This document shows, one piece after another, positions 10,509 through 22,176 of a stretch of 64,000 nucleotides of DNA; the first letter of the stretch is position 1, and every line of letters begins with the position of its first letter. The notes below the pieces were generated by a model. It was not told the DNA's origin and did not search any database. It was given only the letters and a program-made list of their open reading frames with translations. The DNA is from Leucocoprinus leucothites (lineage: Eukaryota > Basidiomycota > Agaricomycetes > Agaricales > Agaricaceae), in the NCBI GenBank assembly GCA_013368445.1, contig JAACJO010000008.1:248001-312000 (forward strand), written 5' to 3'. The position numbers were made by a program, and so were the translations under genes.

Positions 10509-13500
10509 TCATGCAGCTCCTTTAAACAGTTGAGGGGTATGTTCAATAAGCCATTCAACAAAGAGCGCTCGCTGAGCCATGTCACCGAATTCGGCACTTG
10601 GATCAGGAGACCTGATGAGGGTGGCTGTAATAATGGATCAGTATGGATGAGGTGGGATTGAGTAGCAACACTGACGTCCGAGCACAACACCTAGATTTCT
10701 TGCATTCATCAGGTTCTTCTCATTGCGCTCATGTACACTAAACAATGTTTGATCGGTCAACCCGCGAAAGACAAAGAGTGTTTAATACGCACTGGTGAAG
10801 ATGTATCATCAAAGTACGAAGTGTGTAATAGTGTTCACTAGGTAGCTGTTTGACTAGATCAGACAGAGTCCGATCTCGCATCGCCGGGTCTTTGATGGCA
10901 ACACCTTGAACAAATTGTGGGTAAAGTTCGAATGTAAGGAGTGGGTTGGGTAAGGAACGGAAATAGTTTTTGAGGACAGATGTGACACTGCAAATGTCAT
11001 TGAATTTGTCGGTGTCGAGCAAATCGAATGTCGTGTAGTCTCCACGCTCGAACAGCTGGGTGATCATCTTTGACTGACTGGAGCCTCCCGTTTTGCGATA
11101 GATGCCTTCATAGTCAAGTGCTGCAATTCAAGGTCAAGGAGGTGTTGTCAGACATCATAGTGACAACTCTTACCGATGGCCTCGACTGCCTGGATACACT
11201 TGTCGACAATAATTGGTACTTGCCGATCGTCACCTTGACTATCTGCCTGTACCTGTTCGACCAACTCTCGGCCAAACATTGAGGGAACTATGACGATGAA
11301 ATGAGTTGAAATCGAGGGAATCGATCAGGCCAGCTTACCAAGGTGGGCTTGTGAGTCTTCCCTTCGATGCTGAGCACAAGGAAGCTGGACAGCACCCACG
11401 CAACGGATATGGATTGATGCATTACAGACTACCAACCATGGTCAAAATATGTCAAAGAAAAGTCACACACACAAGACAACACATACTTGTGCAACGAAGC
11501 TGAGAGCCCCACAGTTTGTCTCCGCACTGATCGCAACGGGTGAACCTCAATACGCTCACTTGCTGGAAATTATGATCCGAGTGGCCCCTAGTTCGCTGTA
11601 CATCCTGTGTCGATGCTGCAAGCTTTGGTTTATGCGAACCAATCCACTTGATTTTCCGTGGGGTGGTATGCATATCTGTATCCTGTTTGGGAGGCCGTAT
11701 GAACTTGTCGGCGTCTTCATGAACAGCGAGAGTCGACGATCCACTCGTGGACGCGCTCAAAGAAGGTGCGAGCGCGGGAACAGATTGGGCAGGTGCATGT
11801 CCTGGGTTCCTCAATCTTTCAAAAGAGGGGCGAGACGTAGGTGGGCTAGGAACTCGGGGCGGTTTGAGAGGCGTCTCAGGTATAGATTCCAACCGACGAG
11901 AGTAAATATGGCTGAGCTGTGCGAGTTCTTCGTTCCGAGCGTTGAGGGTAGTTGTCTCTTCTAGGAACATATCCCTTATAGCGCGGAGTTCGGCAATCTC
12001 GCGGCTGAGTGTTTCTCGCTCTTCGGTAAGTGGCGTGAGCTCCGCCTGGTATTGCCTTCTAAGGTTATCAAGGCGTTTCGTAACAGAACGTCCAAGGTTC
12101 ACCGCAGGTTTATCAGGGGTCGCCAAACTGAAGGAATACCAAATCAGATTGGCTCAATGTCACGACACAGGAAAATTACGTACCTCTTGGTCGACGAGAG
12201 CTCCTCCATTTCTGCTAGGGCAATATCCCTCTCAAGCTTCAACCGCGAGAGATCATGCTCTAGGCCCGAAAGATTATCGTTCAATTCTTTAGATATCTGT
12301 TGCCTCAACTCGCGCCTGCGATCTTCACTGGACATCGCCGTCAATTTGGCCGCTTGTCCAGACAACAATACACGTAACCGAGTAACTTCTGCCTCAGCAT
12401 CACGCCGGGCCTTCTGTTCCTTGTCGTACTCTGCCTGTGCCACCAATACACCGTCAATAAAATTCCTGCTCGTCCTCTGAAAAGCACTGAGCCTATTAAT
12501 CCAGGAGGCGTCAAGGTCGAGCACCCACCTTCATTCCGTCAAGTTTCTCCTTCAAATCAGCATAGGCCGTCTTTTTCGAATCCAGTGATGCAATCAAAGT
12601 CTCCATGAAGTCCACGCCCAACTGAATTTGCTGAACACCTTGTTCCCGAGAACCCATAACAATGCCACGCAATTGCGCAACCAATGAATCCCATGCGTCA
12701 TGTCGCAATGTCGTTTCGCCCCCGCTTGATGAGCCAGTGACAGTGATGCGAGTGTCATCAGCTGATTTAAGTGTTTCACTGATGGTCGTTTTTAGCTCCG
12801 CGTCGTCTGAAGGAAGATTGAGCGCAGGCAGTGGCTTGTTCTCCGACGAAGCCTTCTTTCTGATTTCCAGCGGTCTGTAAGCGAAGTTAGTATAAGTGGA
12901 TGATTTCATTGCAGAAAACGCACTTATTATTAAAAGCCTGACGTTCTTCTGGTAATGATGCCGAGGAAGGTTTTGGGGAGTGCCATGGTCTTGTCTCATC
13001 AGCTGTCATGGCTTGAGGAGTAGCAACTGTCAATTTTGCCTCGGAAGATGACGCCTTAGGAGGTGTGGAAGGACCCTCAGATTCCTGAAGGAGGGTCGCC
13101 ATTTGGTCCAAAGATTTCAAAGTAGTAGAGCTTTGCACCGAGCTCAGCAGCTCAGCGAAGTCTGTGGTGTTGAGGGAAAAACGGATAGGAGGGAGAGCAG
13201 GAGCGATGAAAGTTGCGTGCGAAGTACGTTCAACGGGTGAAGATTCTGACATGTCGTCTGAAGCGTCTTGTTGGGACAGGCCAGAAGCGTCGGGATCCTC
13301 ACTCAAGACAGGTGAATGAGCACTGAAGTGGTCGTCATCGCTCTTTGGAGGTGGTACTGGAGGAAGTGGGTGGTATTCATCAGGCATGGGACCTCCTTCC
13401 CCTGTAGCCTCGGAATCCGATCCGTCTTCTATACCGCGTGGTACATCCACTTGATGATAGGGAGACGCCGATCTTGAGCTCACGGCTGATCCCCGCCCTT

Positions 13501-15289
13501 CAATACTACGATTTGACGTTGATGACAGTCTATTTTCATTGACTTGAGGATATGATCGACTATCAGATCCATTACTTTGTCTTTGGATAGTTTGTATTGC
13601 AGGACTCGGAGATCGAGATGGCTCTCTAAGTGTATTTTGGGAGGACTTGAGGATTACTGTTTGGTCCTCATTATCCTGGGTAACTATCGAAGGTGACTGA
13701 GAGCGTAGCATCTCTTTTTCCGTTGGTGTCGTAGCAAAGGAGTGATAACTATTGATAGAGCTCCCTTGGGAGGTAGGACGAGGGGCCAGCCCTTGTCCAC
13801 CTAGAGACTGGGCTTCTGCACGAGGAGACTCCGAACCACCAGGAGGAGTGGGCGAACGACTTGATCTGTGATTAGAAAAGGCGGCGGAGATGGGAGACAA
13901 GGTTGCATTGACAGTTGTAGTAGGAAGCGCAGCACTGAAATTTGGAAGGATTAAACCTGGATTGATGGAGCGCCGCTTTTCTTGTCTAGGGGTGACTGCA
14001 AGGCCGTCCGATGTACCCGGGCGAGTGTCTGGTTGGAGGGTTGCATTGATTGAGGTTTTTGGATTCTGGCCAAACAGAATGTTGAGTGGTCGCACGCCGT
14101 CATCATAGCTTCGCCGTCTGGAATCTAGGCCTGTGTTTGGGCCCTGAGGTGGGACGGGTAGGGTGGAAGATTTCGAGGTATTGGGCCGGTCACTTTCAGG
14201 AGGTGGCGGCGCGATAGTAACGGCGGGATTTGCAGAGAGCGGGGGTGAGTGTGTAGGGGAATGGAACTGCATGGCCGAGGGTGAGTTGGTGAATTGAGAG
14301 GTAGTCTGAGATGGGAGAGGCCGTGCATCTTGCCCATTAAAAGGTTGAAGTGGACCTTTGGGCTTGACGGGGGGGCGAGGGTATGCAGGGCTTTCGATGC
14401 TCCGTGCTGTACTTGGGTGGGATGTATCCTGCTGTCCAACTGCTGACAGATTTCCGTTCGACTTTGATGATGATGGGCGAGAGAGCGAGTCTTGTCCTGT
14501 CGACGACTGGGGAACACAAGTTAATTGGTTAGTAATTCAGGAAGCAGTGTGGAACGTACGGCGCTGTCGTGAAGTTGGTTCCGAGGGTCACGGTCCCTGT
14601 TCCTCGAAGACCCACCAGCATTCCGTTCGCGTTCAGCCTTTTTTTGGGTGTATTTTCTGATCTTGATCATACGTTCATTATGACACTTCATGCAATATAT
14701 GCCCTGGCTGGTTTTGGCGAAGACGAGTTCATCGATCCGGTTCTTGCATACTTTACACTTGAAGCAGTGTGCGTGATAAGAGTCGTCGCCGGTCATGATG
14801 GCTTCGTCAAGAATGGGGAGGTGACAGACGTTGCAGTTGTAGGAACAGCTAGCGCAAATGGGAGAGCCATCGGAGAGAAGGAGAAGGTTGGTGTCGGCAG
14901 TGACCTGATTGGCACATTTTGCGCACTTGAAGCAGTCGACGTGGAAAAATGATTGGCTATAGGTGTAAGAAAGTTAGTTTCATATATCAGATACGCCAGA
15001 TGTTTTGGTGAACGCGTTGAGATCACATCAAAGCGTTCCCATCGTAGTTGAACAGACAGGGCTGATGATAGTGATGGAAATAGAAAACAAGATGCGTTGA
15101 AGGAAAGACTCACCCAAAAGCTACCACAAGCCCACCCTGTTCGCTCACAGCAGACTTCTTACATCCGGGACACAGCCTGTCCTCAAGATCGAGGGCGTCC
15201 TGACCATTACGGTTGGACTGGTGGACATCGAGATTGGACTGTTCGTGGGCAGGAATCGTAACAGAGGTCGGGTTCATGGAAGCAAGCAT
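10509..15289 (-). CDS. LIM-LIM-coiled coil-C1-RhoGAP protein
   Basis: A Rho/Cdc42-family GTPase-activating protein, probably acting at sites of polarised growth. Read from 15289 it starts MLASMNPTSVTIPAHEQ. Two LIM zinc fingers follow: CPGCKKSAVSEQGG with HVDCFKCAKC, then CNVCHLPILDEAI with HAHCFKCKVC and GIYCMKC. A long disordered Ser/Pro region covers about 14.5-12.9 kb. Coiled coils follow (LRQQISKELNDNLSGLEHDLSRLKLERDIALAEMEEL; QAELTPLTEERETLSREIAELRAI). A C1 domain comes next, with H-X12-C-X2-C spacing (HNFQQVSVLRFTRCDQCGDKLWG, CNASIHIRCVGAVQLPC). The RhoGAP domain contains DYEGIYRKTGGSS (the conserved GxYR arginine), FRSLPNPLLTFELYPQF and NLGVVLGPTLLR. It ends EHTPQLFKGAA at 10509. At least eight short introns are visible; I have not fixed every junction. 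Confidence 0.9.
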
Positions 15290-16306
15290 GTCGTGGTCGC
15301 TAGGGAAAGATCACACGGCGGGGCAGGAAGTTGGGTATTGTGCTAGCAGTAAATGAAGGACGCTTGGTGTCCTAATCAAACGGCAGGTAGTACCAGCACA
15401 AACCCTGAGTGTTAAAAAGGGAGAAAAGGAAGCTCGAGCCGGAGTATGGAGGAAGGTAGAAAAGGACTGGAGGAAGTGATAGAAATGCAGATGCAACTTG
15501 GCGGGTCCGTTTCAACGCGCGCGTCACACTTGTCACAGAATAGTCACGGTAACACGGTTTCGCGTCGAAACAGGAAGCATTAGCCCTTTATGGACAGTGA
15601 TGGCTATTCATTCATGAGCTGCACCAGTGGCGGTGCTATTTCCCCTGGGTAAGCGACTCCACAAAGTTATCACACTGGCAACCTCATCAAACACGTTGCT
15701 GTCTCTAACGCCTCTCATCCATTTGCCATTTCCAAGTGTTCACTGCTATGAGTATGGACTGCTCAGATAGATCGTGGCAACGCCTGATCGCCTTTAGTCG
15801 GGTCTGCGTTCCTCCAACAAGCACGGAGACTACTCAGCATACGATCTTCTCTCCAGAAATACAGACTGTCAGCCGTTGGCTAGGACGAGGATTTCCCCGG
15901 CATCATGATCAAGAGACTGCTGAGAACTTTCACCAAGACTTTAGACGCCATTCACCAGATCCTGTCAACGGCTTGCCATCAATCAGTTCATCAGAACCCC
16001 ACATCAGAATCATGTCTAAATCGAGGATCACCATCAGGACCTGGTCCGTGCGCGTGTTTGTTTGCCTTATAAGCCTCGGACGCTGCAAATTTGATCCCCA
16101 TCTCTTGTGCTCGGGCATGTACTGTCGCCAGTGAGGTCTTTACCGAGGCACAGTCTTTTGCTGATTGCAAATTACACATCCGAACCCGTCTGTTGGCTTC
16201 GGCCTCCAGCAATTTTTGGAAACCCCCCTGACTAGTTCAGGATTATTTAGCTGTACTTAGTTTTCAATAAATATCTTTTGCCTCTTACTTTAACCTCCTG
16301 TGTGAA
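15290..16306. other. intergenic between divergent RhoGAP and KTI12 genes, with a possible relic ORF
   Basis: About 1 kb with no convincing complete gene. The RhoGAP side (15.30-15.55 kb) is likely promoter and 5' UTR. On the minus strand, 15991-16230 holds an open stretch with protein-like composition (LLEAEANRRVRMCNLQSA..., TSLATVHARAQEMGIKFAASEAYK) preceded by an in-frame TGA. It has no room for an upstream exon before KTI12. It may be a gene remnant. The overlapping plus-strand frame at 15736-16134 has no recognisable features. Confidence 0.45.
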
Positions 16307-17425
16307 ATGGCTCTGATCACTTTCTCTGGCTATCCTTGCTCTGGCAAGAGTCAACGTGCTGCTGAACTTCAGAAATTTCTATCCTCCAAATTGCAAGATC
16401 CTACCATTGAAAGTCCATTCTGTTCTGTTGAAGTCATTTCAGATGACACCCTTGGCCTGCAGAGATCTGTGTATGATGGTATGCTGTTTGTGTGTTCTTG
16501 ACCTTGATAAAAAAACTTGGCTTAGATTGCTCCTAGAAAGTCGCTCCGAAAAACCAGCAAGAGGGGCTCTCTTCACTGCTGTGCAGCGTGCCCTTGCTCT
16601 AGACAAAATTGTCATTTTAGACTCACTCAATTACATTAAGGGGTTCCGCTATCAGCTCTATTGTGCTGCGAGAGAGTCCAAATGCCGTGTGTGCACCGTA
16701 CGCTTCAGAACTGAACTAACTTATGACTCGACTGACTCTATCGCGAAAAGTAGGTCTACGTTGTAGCAAAACCCGATCTCTGTCGAGAGTGGAACGACAA
16801 TCGTCAAGACGGGCCCAAGTACACTCCTGAGACGTACGTCCGATCCTTCTTGGATGACTCTTTGCTTGATGTACTCGCAGACTAGAGAACCTTTTTATGC
16901 GGTACGAGGAACCGTCGTCGATGGTGCGATGGGATGCACCCCTGTTTACGGTGCTATGGACGGACGAGGGGCTGCAGAATGACTCGATCTGGGAAGCCAT
17001 TACCAAAGGGAATATTAAACCACCCAATTCTGGAACGCTCAACGTCTGTCTAATTCACCGAGGTCGAAATTAGGATCTTGCTCATCTGTGGTATTTAATA
17101 GGTTGCGAAAGCCCCATCTGATGCGCTTCAGGCTCTGGAGCAAACAACAACTGCGATGGTGTCAGCAATTATGGCCGAGCGTACCGCTGGTCAGTCAATG
17201 GGAGGTCCTGTGAGCCTGACGTTGAATGGGGAATTGCAAGTCACAGTCGCTCTGCCAGAACGCCATGTTACGCTGTCCGAGCTGCAACGGATGAAACGAC
17301 AGTTTGTGACCATTCACAGAAAAGCTATTACATTGGGTACAACAGAGAAGGGCACGGTAGATTGGGAGGAGAGGAGTATTGCAGACAAGTTCGCTAGATA
17401 CTTGGAAGAGAATGTGAGGCAATAA
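16307..17425 (+). CDS. kti12: KTI12, Elongator-associated ATPase (299 aa)
   Basis: KTI12 works with the Elongator complex in modifying wobble uridines of tRNAs; it binds tRNA and hydrolyses ATP. Exons: 16307-16478, 16537-16697, 16754-16833, 16881-17043 and 17102-17425. The protein opens MALITFSGYPCSGKSQRA, with Walker A GYPCSGKS. It continues with VEVISDDTLGL, ARGALFTAVQRALALDKIVILDSLNYIKGFRYQLYCAARES (Walker B-like ILDSLNYIKGFRYQL), VAKPDLCREWNDNR and the C-terminal helical part ending YLEENVRQ. Length and order match the family. The intron ending 16753 switches frame exactly as needed to join CRVCT to VYVVAKPDL. The ELL gene begins 294 bp downstream on the same strand. Confidence 0.93.
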
Positions 17426-17719
17426 AGTAGACAACAGAGCCAAACATGGACCTGGCGGCGGTGCTGGGTTAGGACAGCCTTGATGGCCTCAGCGCTCTTG
17501 CCAATTACTCTCGCTCCCTGTTCAGAGCGCTCCTGCCAGCTTTACAACGCCGGCAGCTGTTGAGAGTGCCAGAGGAGACAACTCTCGACCACGTGGTTGC
17601 TAAGCTCCGAGTGAGGCGGCCGCCGCCTTTGTCGCCAGCCCACACAGTCCATCTCTCATTGTTCCTCATTCCTTGTTCTCCGCTCAACCCTGATCTCCCT
17701 TTGACTCCCTTCCACCATC

Positions 17720-20307
17720 ATGCCTCTCCCCGCAGATGGCACAGTCCACCTTACGCGCTACTCCAGGCCGGGGGAAACCTCTCAGTCACGACCCAAGCAG
17801 GCCATGATCTTACGCATGTCCGACAAGACACTTGACCTCCTTGAACATATGCCACAGCTTCAATTTGATTTCTCGGATAACCCAGTTTGTCCTTTCATCC
17901 TCCTTGAACTCCGTTTCTGTTCTCACCAAAATTTAGGGTTTGACCATCGGTGATACCTTCTTCCCTGTAACGTCTGTACAAGAGACCTCCCCCCATGATC
18001 TATACCTTCGTGCATCTTCAGCCGCCAAGCGCAACGCACCACTCAAACTCTACGCTAATATCACTGGAAAATTTGCCGTCGAACGACAGCTTGACGACCG
18101 TATAACCGACAAGCTTCGCGCAAGTGCTGCAGATGCCCAAAACCAACGTGCTGGCCGCACTACCATTTTCGTAGAAACACCTACCGACCTTCCGCCACCT
18201 AATGGCAAGAAGAAGAAAGACGCTACGATGTTCCGGAAACCTGTCCGGCCAACCGATCAGCCTCGTCGACCCGCTCCTGCTTCCGCCGCCGGTTCGTCTG
18301 GTGGCGCATCACCTACCCCTCCTCAGCCACAGAGGAGTAAGGAGGCTCTCCAAGCTCTCCGCAGCCGGATGATACGCTGCATTGCCGTTTGTGAACGTAC
18401 CTCGGACCAGGTTGTCAAGCTCGTAGGTGGGAATGATTCGAGCGCATCCATGAAACGTGATATACTTGATTTATTGGAAGAGGTATGGTGATGTCAATCA
18501 TACTATCACACGCCATTTCTTACGTCAACGATTGTAGATTGCGGAGCCTGTACCTTTGCCAAACAATTCCAAGGCCCCAAAAAACTACCGTCTGAAGACC
18601 AAGTCATGGCTCGAAGTTCGTCCTTACGAGATTCCAGGACTATCGGAGAGCGACCGGACGACTATGGCAAGATCTGCCAAGTTGGCTCTCCGTGATCTCA
18701 AAATCCCGGAATCTGATCCTGCCTGGAGTCATGTCCAATACCGAAATCCCAACGGTACTACCTCCTCTAGCATCTCAGCTAAACGCCCTACTAATCGAGT
18801 CGGTTCATCCAAAGTCGCCCAGGGTTCAGAAGCACCGAAACGCGGACTCACCTCTGCTTCGGCAAAGGAGAAGAAGGCGACAAAGACCAGGGACTCGGGA
18901 GAAATTATGATGAAGAATGAGAGTCTCAAAGCTTCGAGTTCACGGCCTTCTACGAGCAGTAGCACCCGAGATGATGAACCTTCAAGAGCGTTATCATCTA
19001 AACCCCCAGCGACTCGTCCTCGACCAGGTTCAGGTTTCAAAGCTAAACAGCCAACTCCCACCGAGTCCCGGGAGTTCACAAGTGGCCGAAGTCCAGTGAT
19101 CAATGGCAAAGCTATACTTGGAGAATCGCCAAGCAGCACACCAGACCCTCGTCACCAGACATCTCAAGCTTCCGATAGAAGAGTTCCCACTCAAAGGATT
19201 GAGAAGTTGCGACGGGATGACGTTGCTGCCTCGGATTCGGAGCGCTCGGACCTAGTGAGGAAGAGAGAGAGAGCATTGAAGGCTAAAGAGAGGGAGAGGG
19301 AGCGAGAAGACAGGGAAAGGGACAAGAGAGATCATGAAACCGGGCGTGAAAGAGAAAGGGAGAGAGATCGCGAGAGGGATAGAAGGGATATTGAGAAACA
19401 GCGGGAGAGGGAGAGAGCGAAGAGACGAGAAGCCGAATTCGAGAGTGATAGAGAACGCGAGAGAGCTAGAAAGAAGGCTCGGGACAGGGAATGGTCCCGG
19501 GAGCGGGAGAGGGAGGAGGGGGAGCGTTCAGATGATGGTTTCCGTCCGTCCAAGCGAAAGAAGATACCCGAGGATGATGATTATGAGGGCTCCTCTCGAA
19601 CAAGTATGAAGAAGCGTAAAATGGAATCCCCCCCACCTAGAAGCACGAAACCTAGAGATCTCAGTTTGCCGAAGAAACCCGAGGTCGACCTACCACCACG
19701 ACCCAAGGCCATCAAGAAAGAGTCTTCCCCGTTCGCCGTGCCCAAGGTACCCAAGGAATCTTCTCCGCTGCCCAAGATCAAGAAAGAGCCCATTACAAAA
19801 ATGCCTGCCCCTCCCACAAAGACATCCTCCACATCCACATCGTCGAGCCAGGTACCTTCCAACTCCAAATCCAAGCCAAAACGGCGTCGTCCGGAGGACA
19901 TTTACACCTCGAGCGAAGACGAAGGGGAGATTCGACCACCTATCAAACGCGAACCTGCCCCTGTCACTATACCCACTACCAACAATAACCACCGTAATGA
20001 GATATCCTCCCATTCCCGCTCACAAAACTCCAAGCTCCCACCTACTCATGACTATACCGCTCTTCGAGCTCACTACGACTCTTCCTATCTTCCTTACCTG
20101 GGTAACTTCCAGAAGTTGATGAAACATAAAACCAAGGTCCGTAATATGCTCAAGAAGATGGAGAAAGGTAGTACGGGGAGTGTCACTGAATCAGATGGCG
20201 ATGGCGAACTACTAGACCCCGAGGAGTTAAAGAAACTGGCTTTGGAATATCATAACCAGCATGAGGATCTGGAAACCATACAGCGGATCTTCTCAAGGCG
20301 GGAATAG
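17720..20307 (+). CDS. ell1: RNA polymerase II elongation factor ELL (fungal type, 826 aa)
   Basis: ELL raises the elongation rate of Pol II by suppressing pausing. Exons: 17720-17884, 17937-18482 and 18538-20307. The N-terminal ELL domain runs MPLPADGTVHLTRYSRPGE ... RMSDKTLDLLEHMPQLQFDF, then LTIGDTFFPVTSVQE, LYLRASSAAKRNAPLKLYANITGKFAVERQL and RSKEALQALRSRMIRCIAVCER, followed by a winged-helix-like part (KNYRLKTKSWLEVRPYEIPGLSESDR). The middle is disordered and very basic/acidic, with a long run of Arg-Glu/Arg-Asp dipeptides at about 19.25-19.54 kb. The C-terminus (YLPYLGNFQKLMKHKTKVRNMLKKMEKG, LALEYHNQHEDLETIQRIF) is an occludin/ELL-like helical domain that in other ELLs binds EAF or partners. 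The assignment is to the fungal ELL family (S. pombe Ell1). Confidence 0.88.
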
Positions 20308-20546
20308 GCGAATAACTTGATGTTTTAGATTCGCGGACTGTAACGATAGACTGCCCGAGTGCATACATACCTGTATTATTTATTGCTTTCGTTTATCGAG
20401 CTTTGTTGTGACCTGAGTGTACTGGCTATTTATAGCTCGAGCGATCGTCAGCCACTTTCGAGGGTACTTTTTCTGCATGCCACAGCCATTCGCAGTATTC
20501 TTCATGCCCGCCACCTTTGTCGCCTAGGCTATCCTCACCTTTTTCT

Positions 20547-21971
20547 ATGCCTCCAGCAATTTCTAGCTCCTTTGGACACCCTACGCCACTGGCTGTCCGC
20601 AACGTTCCTGGCTGTGGACCATACGTTAACTGTATTGATAATCTACAAGCTCAAAAACTAGGTTCTATTCTTGCCTCTCGAAACGATACTGGCGACGGAC
20701 AGCCGACGGTTCCTGACGCCACAGTCTCTGATACCGCGGTTTCTGACACTACTCTCGACGCATTTACACCCTACGAGCCTCCAGCTTCACTACACCCTTC
20801 TATTGTCCCTACCTCCGCCACCTCAGAGCCGAGTATACCATCAAGATTGGGGCCATCATCGCGGCCACGCATCAATACTACTGCTATTGTTATAGCGTTC
20901 TCTGTCTTATTCACGAGCATTTTATGCGGTTTGTTCCTCGTCATGCTCATGAACTGGCTCAAGAGGCGGAAGATTTCCAATTTCCGGTGGAAAATCTGGT
21001 TCGGTCGAGGTCGCAAACGCGGAATGGCCACCCCTACTCCGAGAGAGGATCCCGTAGTTTTCGTTGGTATCGATTACACAGGTGAAAATGCACTCATCCA
21101 CGATACAACGATGAATCTTGACTTGGAAAGGAAAAGCACTTCCAACACGGTTGTCAAGGAGCCCTCTGGTGGTCCACCACGTATCCCACCATCGGTCATT
21201 TCTGCAGATAGTCTTACTCTCCAGCCCGACTACAGCACGCCGACTATGACTGGATTCCAAGACCGACTGGACGTTGAGGAAGCGAACATCACTACGGCCA
21301 TTGGCATCGCAATGAGAGATTGTACATTCTCAGGATCCGAACTTAGCACCATCAGCCAAGGCCCCGACTCAACTGCGGCAAACAATTGTCGAAGCAGCTG
21401 GAAAACGAAGAATAGGACAAGGAAAGGCTCGGACGCTTCCGATTCGACTGAACCGACGACAGAATCGGATGGTTTCTCGATCGCTCCTACCATTCGTTCA
21501 TCTTTGACATCGATCGCCGAGATTCCAAACGACAGTGACTTTGAAGAGTTTGACATTGAAGAAGCCATGGAAATGGACATGGAAACCGAGGACATGGCAT
21601 TTGAGGTTGCGCGAGCACAGGCACAGAGCATGGAGATTAAGAGGGGTGTCCTGTTCAACTGGTGCGCTCAAAGAGCCTCACTTTCGCCTGTGTTGGAAGA
21701 AATGGAAGCGTCCACGTCTACCAAATCCCCTATGTTTCCGAGCACTTCCTTCACGACAGTACCATCCCTTGTGGTGACATGTCCCAGTATGATGACGATT
21801 CCACGCATTCGACCCAGTTTTAGCAGTGTGTCTGTAGATTTGAACGAATTTCCTTTGCCTCCTTCGGCGTTCGATTACGGTAAACCTTTTGATGAGTATA
21901 ACATGTATAGCATGACAGTGATACCAGAGTTTGATGATAGTAGAATAGCCGCTTGTAGCATGCACACATAG
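20547..21971 (+). CDS. single-pass membrane protein of unknown function (474 aa)
   Basis: One uninterrupted frame from the ATG at 20547 (the frame is open a little further upstream, but without an ATG). The N-terminal ~110 residues are Ser/Thr/Pro-rich with NDT and NTT glycosylation sequons and lack a classical signal peptide. A single hydrophobic helix follows (TAIVIAFSVLFTSILCGLF, about residues 110-133), then a stop-transfer cluster (NWLKRRKISNFRWKIWFGRGRKRG). The long C-terminal part is acidic and Ser-rich (EEFDIEEAMEMDMETEDMAFEVARA). This layout fits an outside-N, inside-C sensor or anchor protein. I do not recognise a family. It lies 239 bp after ELL. Confidence 0.7.
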   Translation: MPPAISSSFGHPTPLAVRNVPGCGPYVNCIDNLQAQKLGSILASRNDTGDGQPTVPDATVSDTAVSDTTLDAFTPYEPPASLHPSIVPTSATSEPSIPSRLGPSSRPRINTTAIVIAFSVLFTSILCGLFLVMLMNWLKRRKISNFRWKIWFGRGRKRGMATPTPREDPVVFVGIDYTGENALIHDTTMNLDLERKSTSNTVVKEPSGGPPRIPPSVISADSLTLQPDYSTPTMTGFQDRLDVEEANITTAIGIAMRDCTFSGSELSTISQGPDSTAANNCRSSWKTKNRTRKGSDASDSTEPTTESDGFSIAPTIRSSLTSIAEIPNDSDFEEFDIEEAMEMDMETEDMAFEVARAQAQSMEIKRGVLFNWCAQRASLSPVLEEMEASTSTKSPMFPSTSFTTVPSLVVTCPSMMTIPRIRPSFSSVSVDLNEFPLPPSAFDYGKPFDEYNMYSMTVIPEFDDSRIAACSMHT

Positions 21972-22176
21972 ATAGATAGATGTAATTGACTACTTACATT
22001 TTTTCTATTTTTATGCATGCGTGACCTTCACGTGGATGGTGCATGTTAAAGCACTTATTGTGGGCGGCCTTCCAAATCCGGACGTTAACAATTAGCAAGA
22101 AGTACATCACAATGGCTTTGCAACTTTACTCTTTCTACCTTTTGCACGGCTGGAACCTTGCTTCTCATTAGACAAA

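Noticed and set aside
15736..16134. 132-codon plus-strand ORF between the RhoGAP and KTI12 genes
   Set aside because: Low-information composition, overlaps a better minus-strand stretch, no recognisable motif.
19332..19553. Antisense Ser/Leu-rich ORF opposite the ELL charged tract
   Set aside because: Direct mirror of the repeated Arg-Glu codons on the other strand.
20517..20546. TTG start adding ten residues to the single-pass membrane protein
   Set aside because: Eukaryotic initiation at TTG is not expected; the ATG at 20547 is a normal start.
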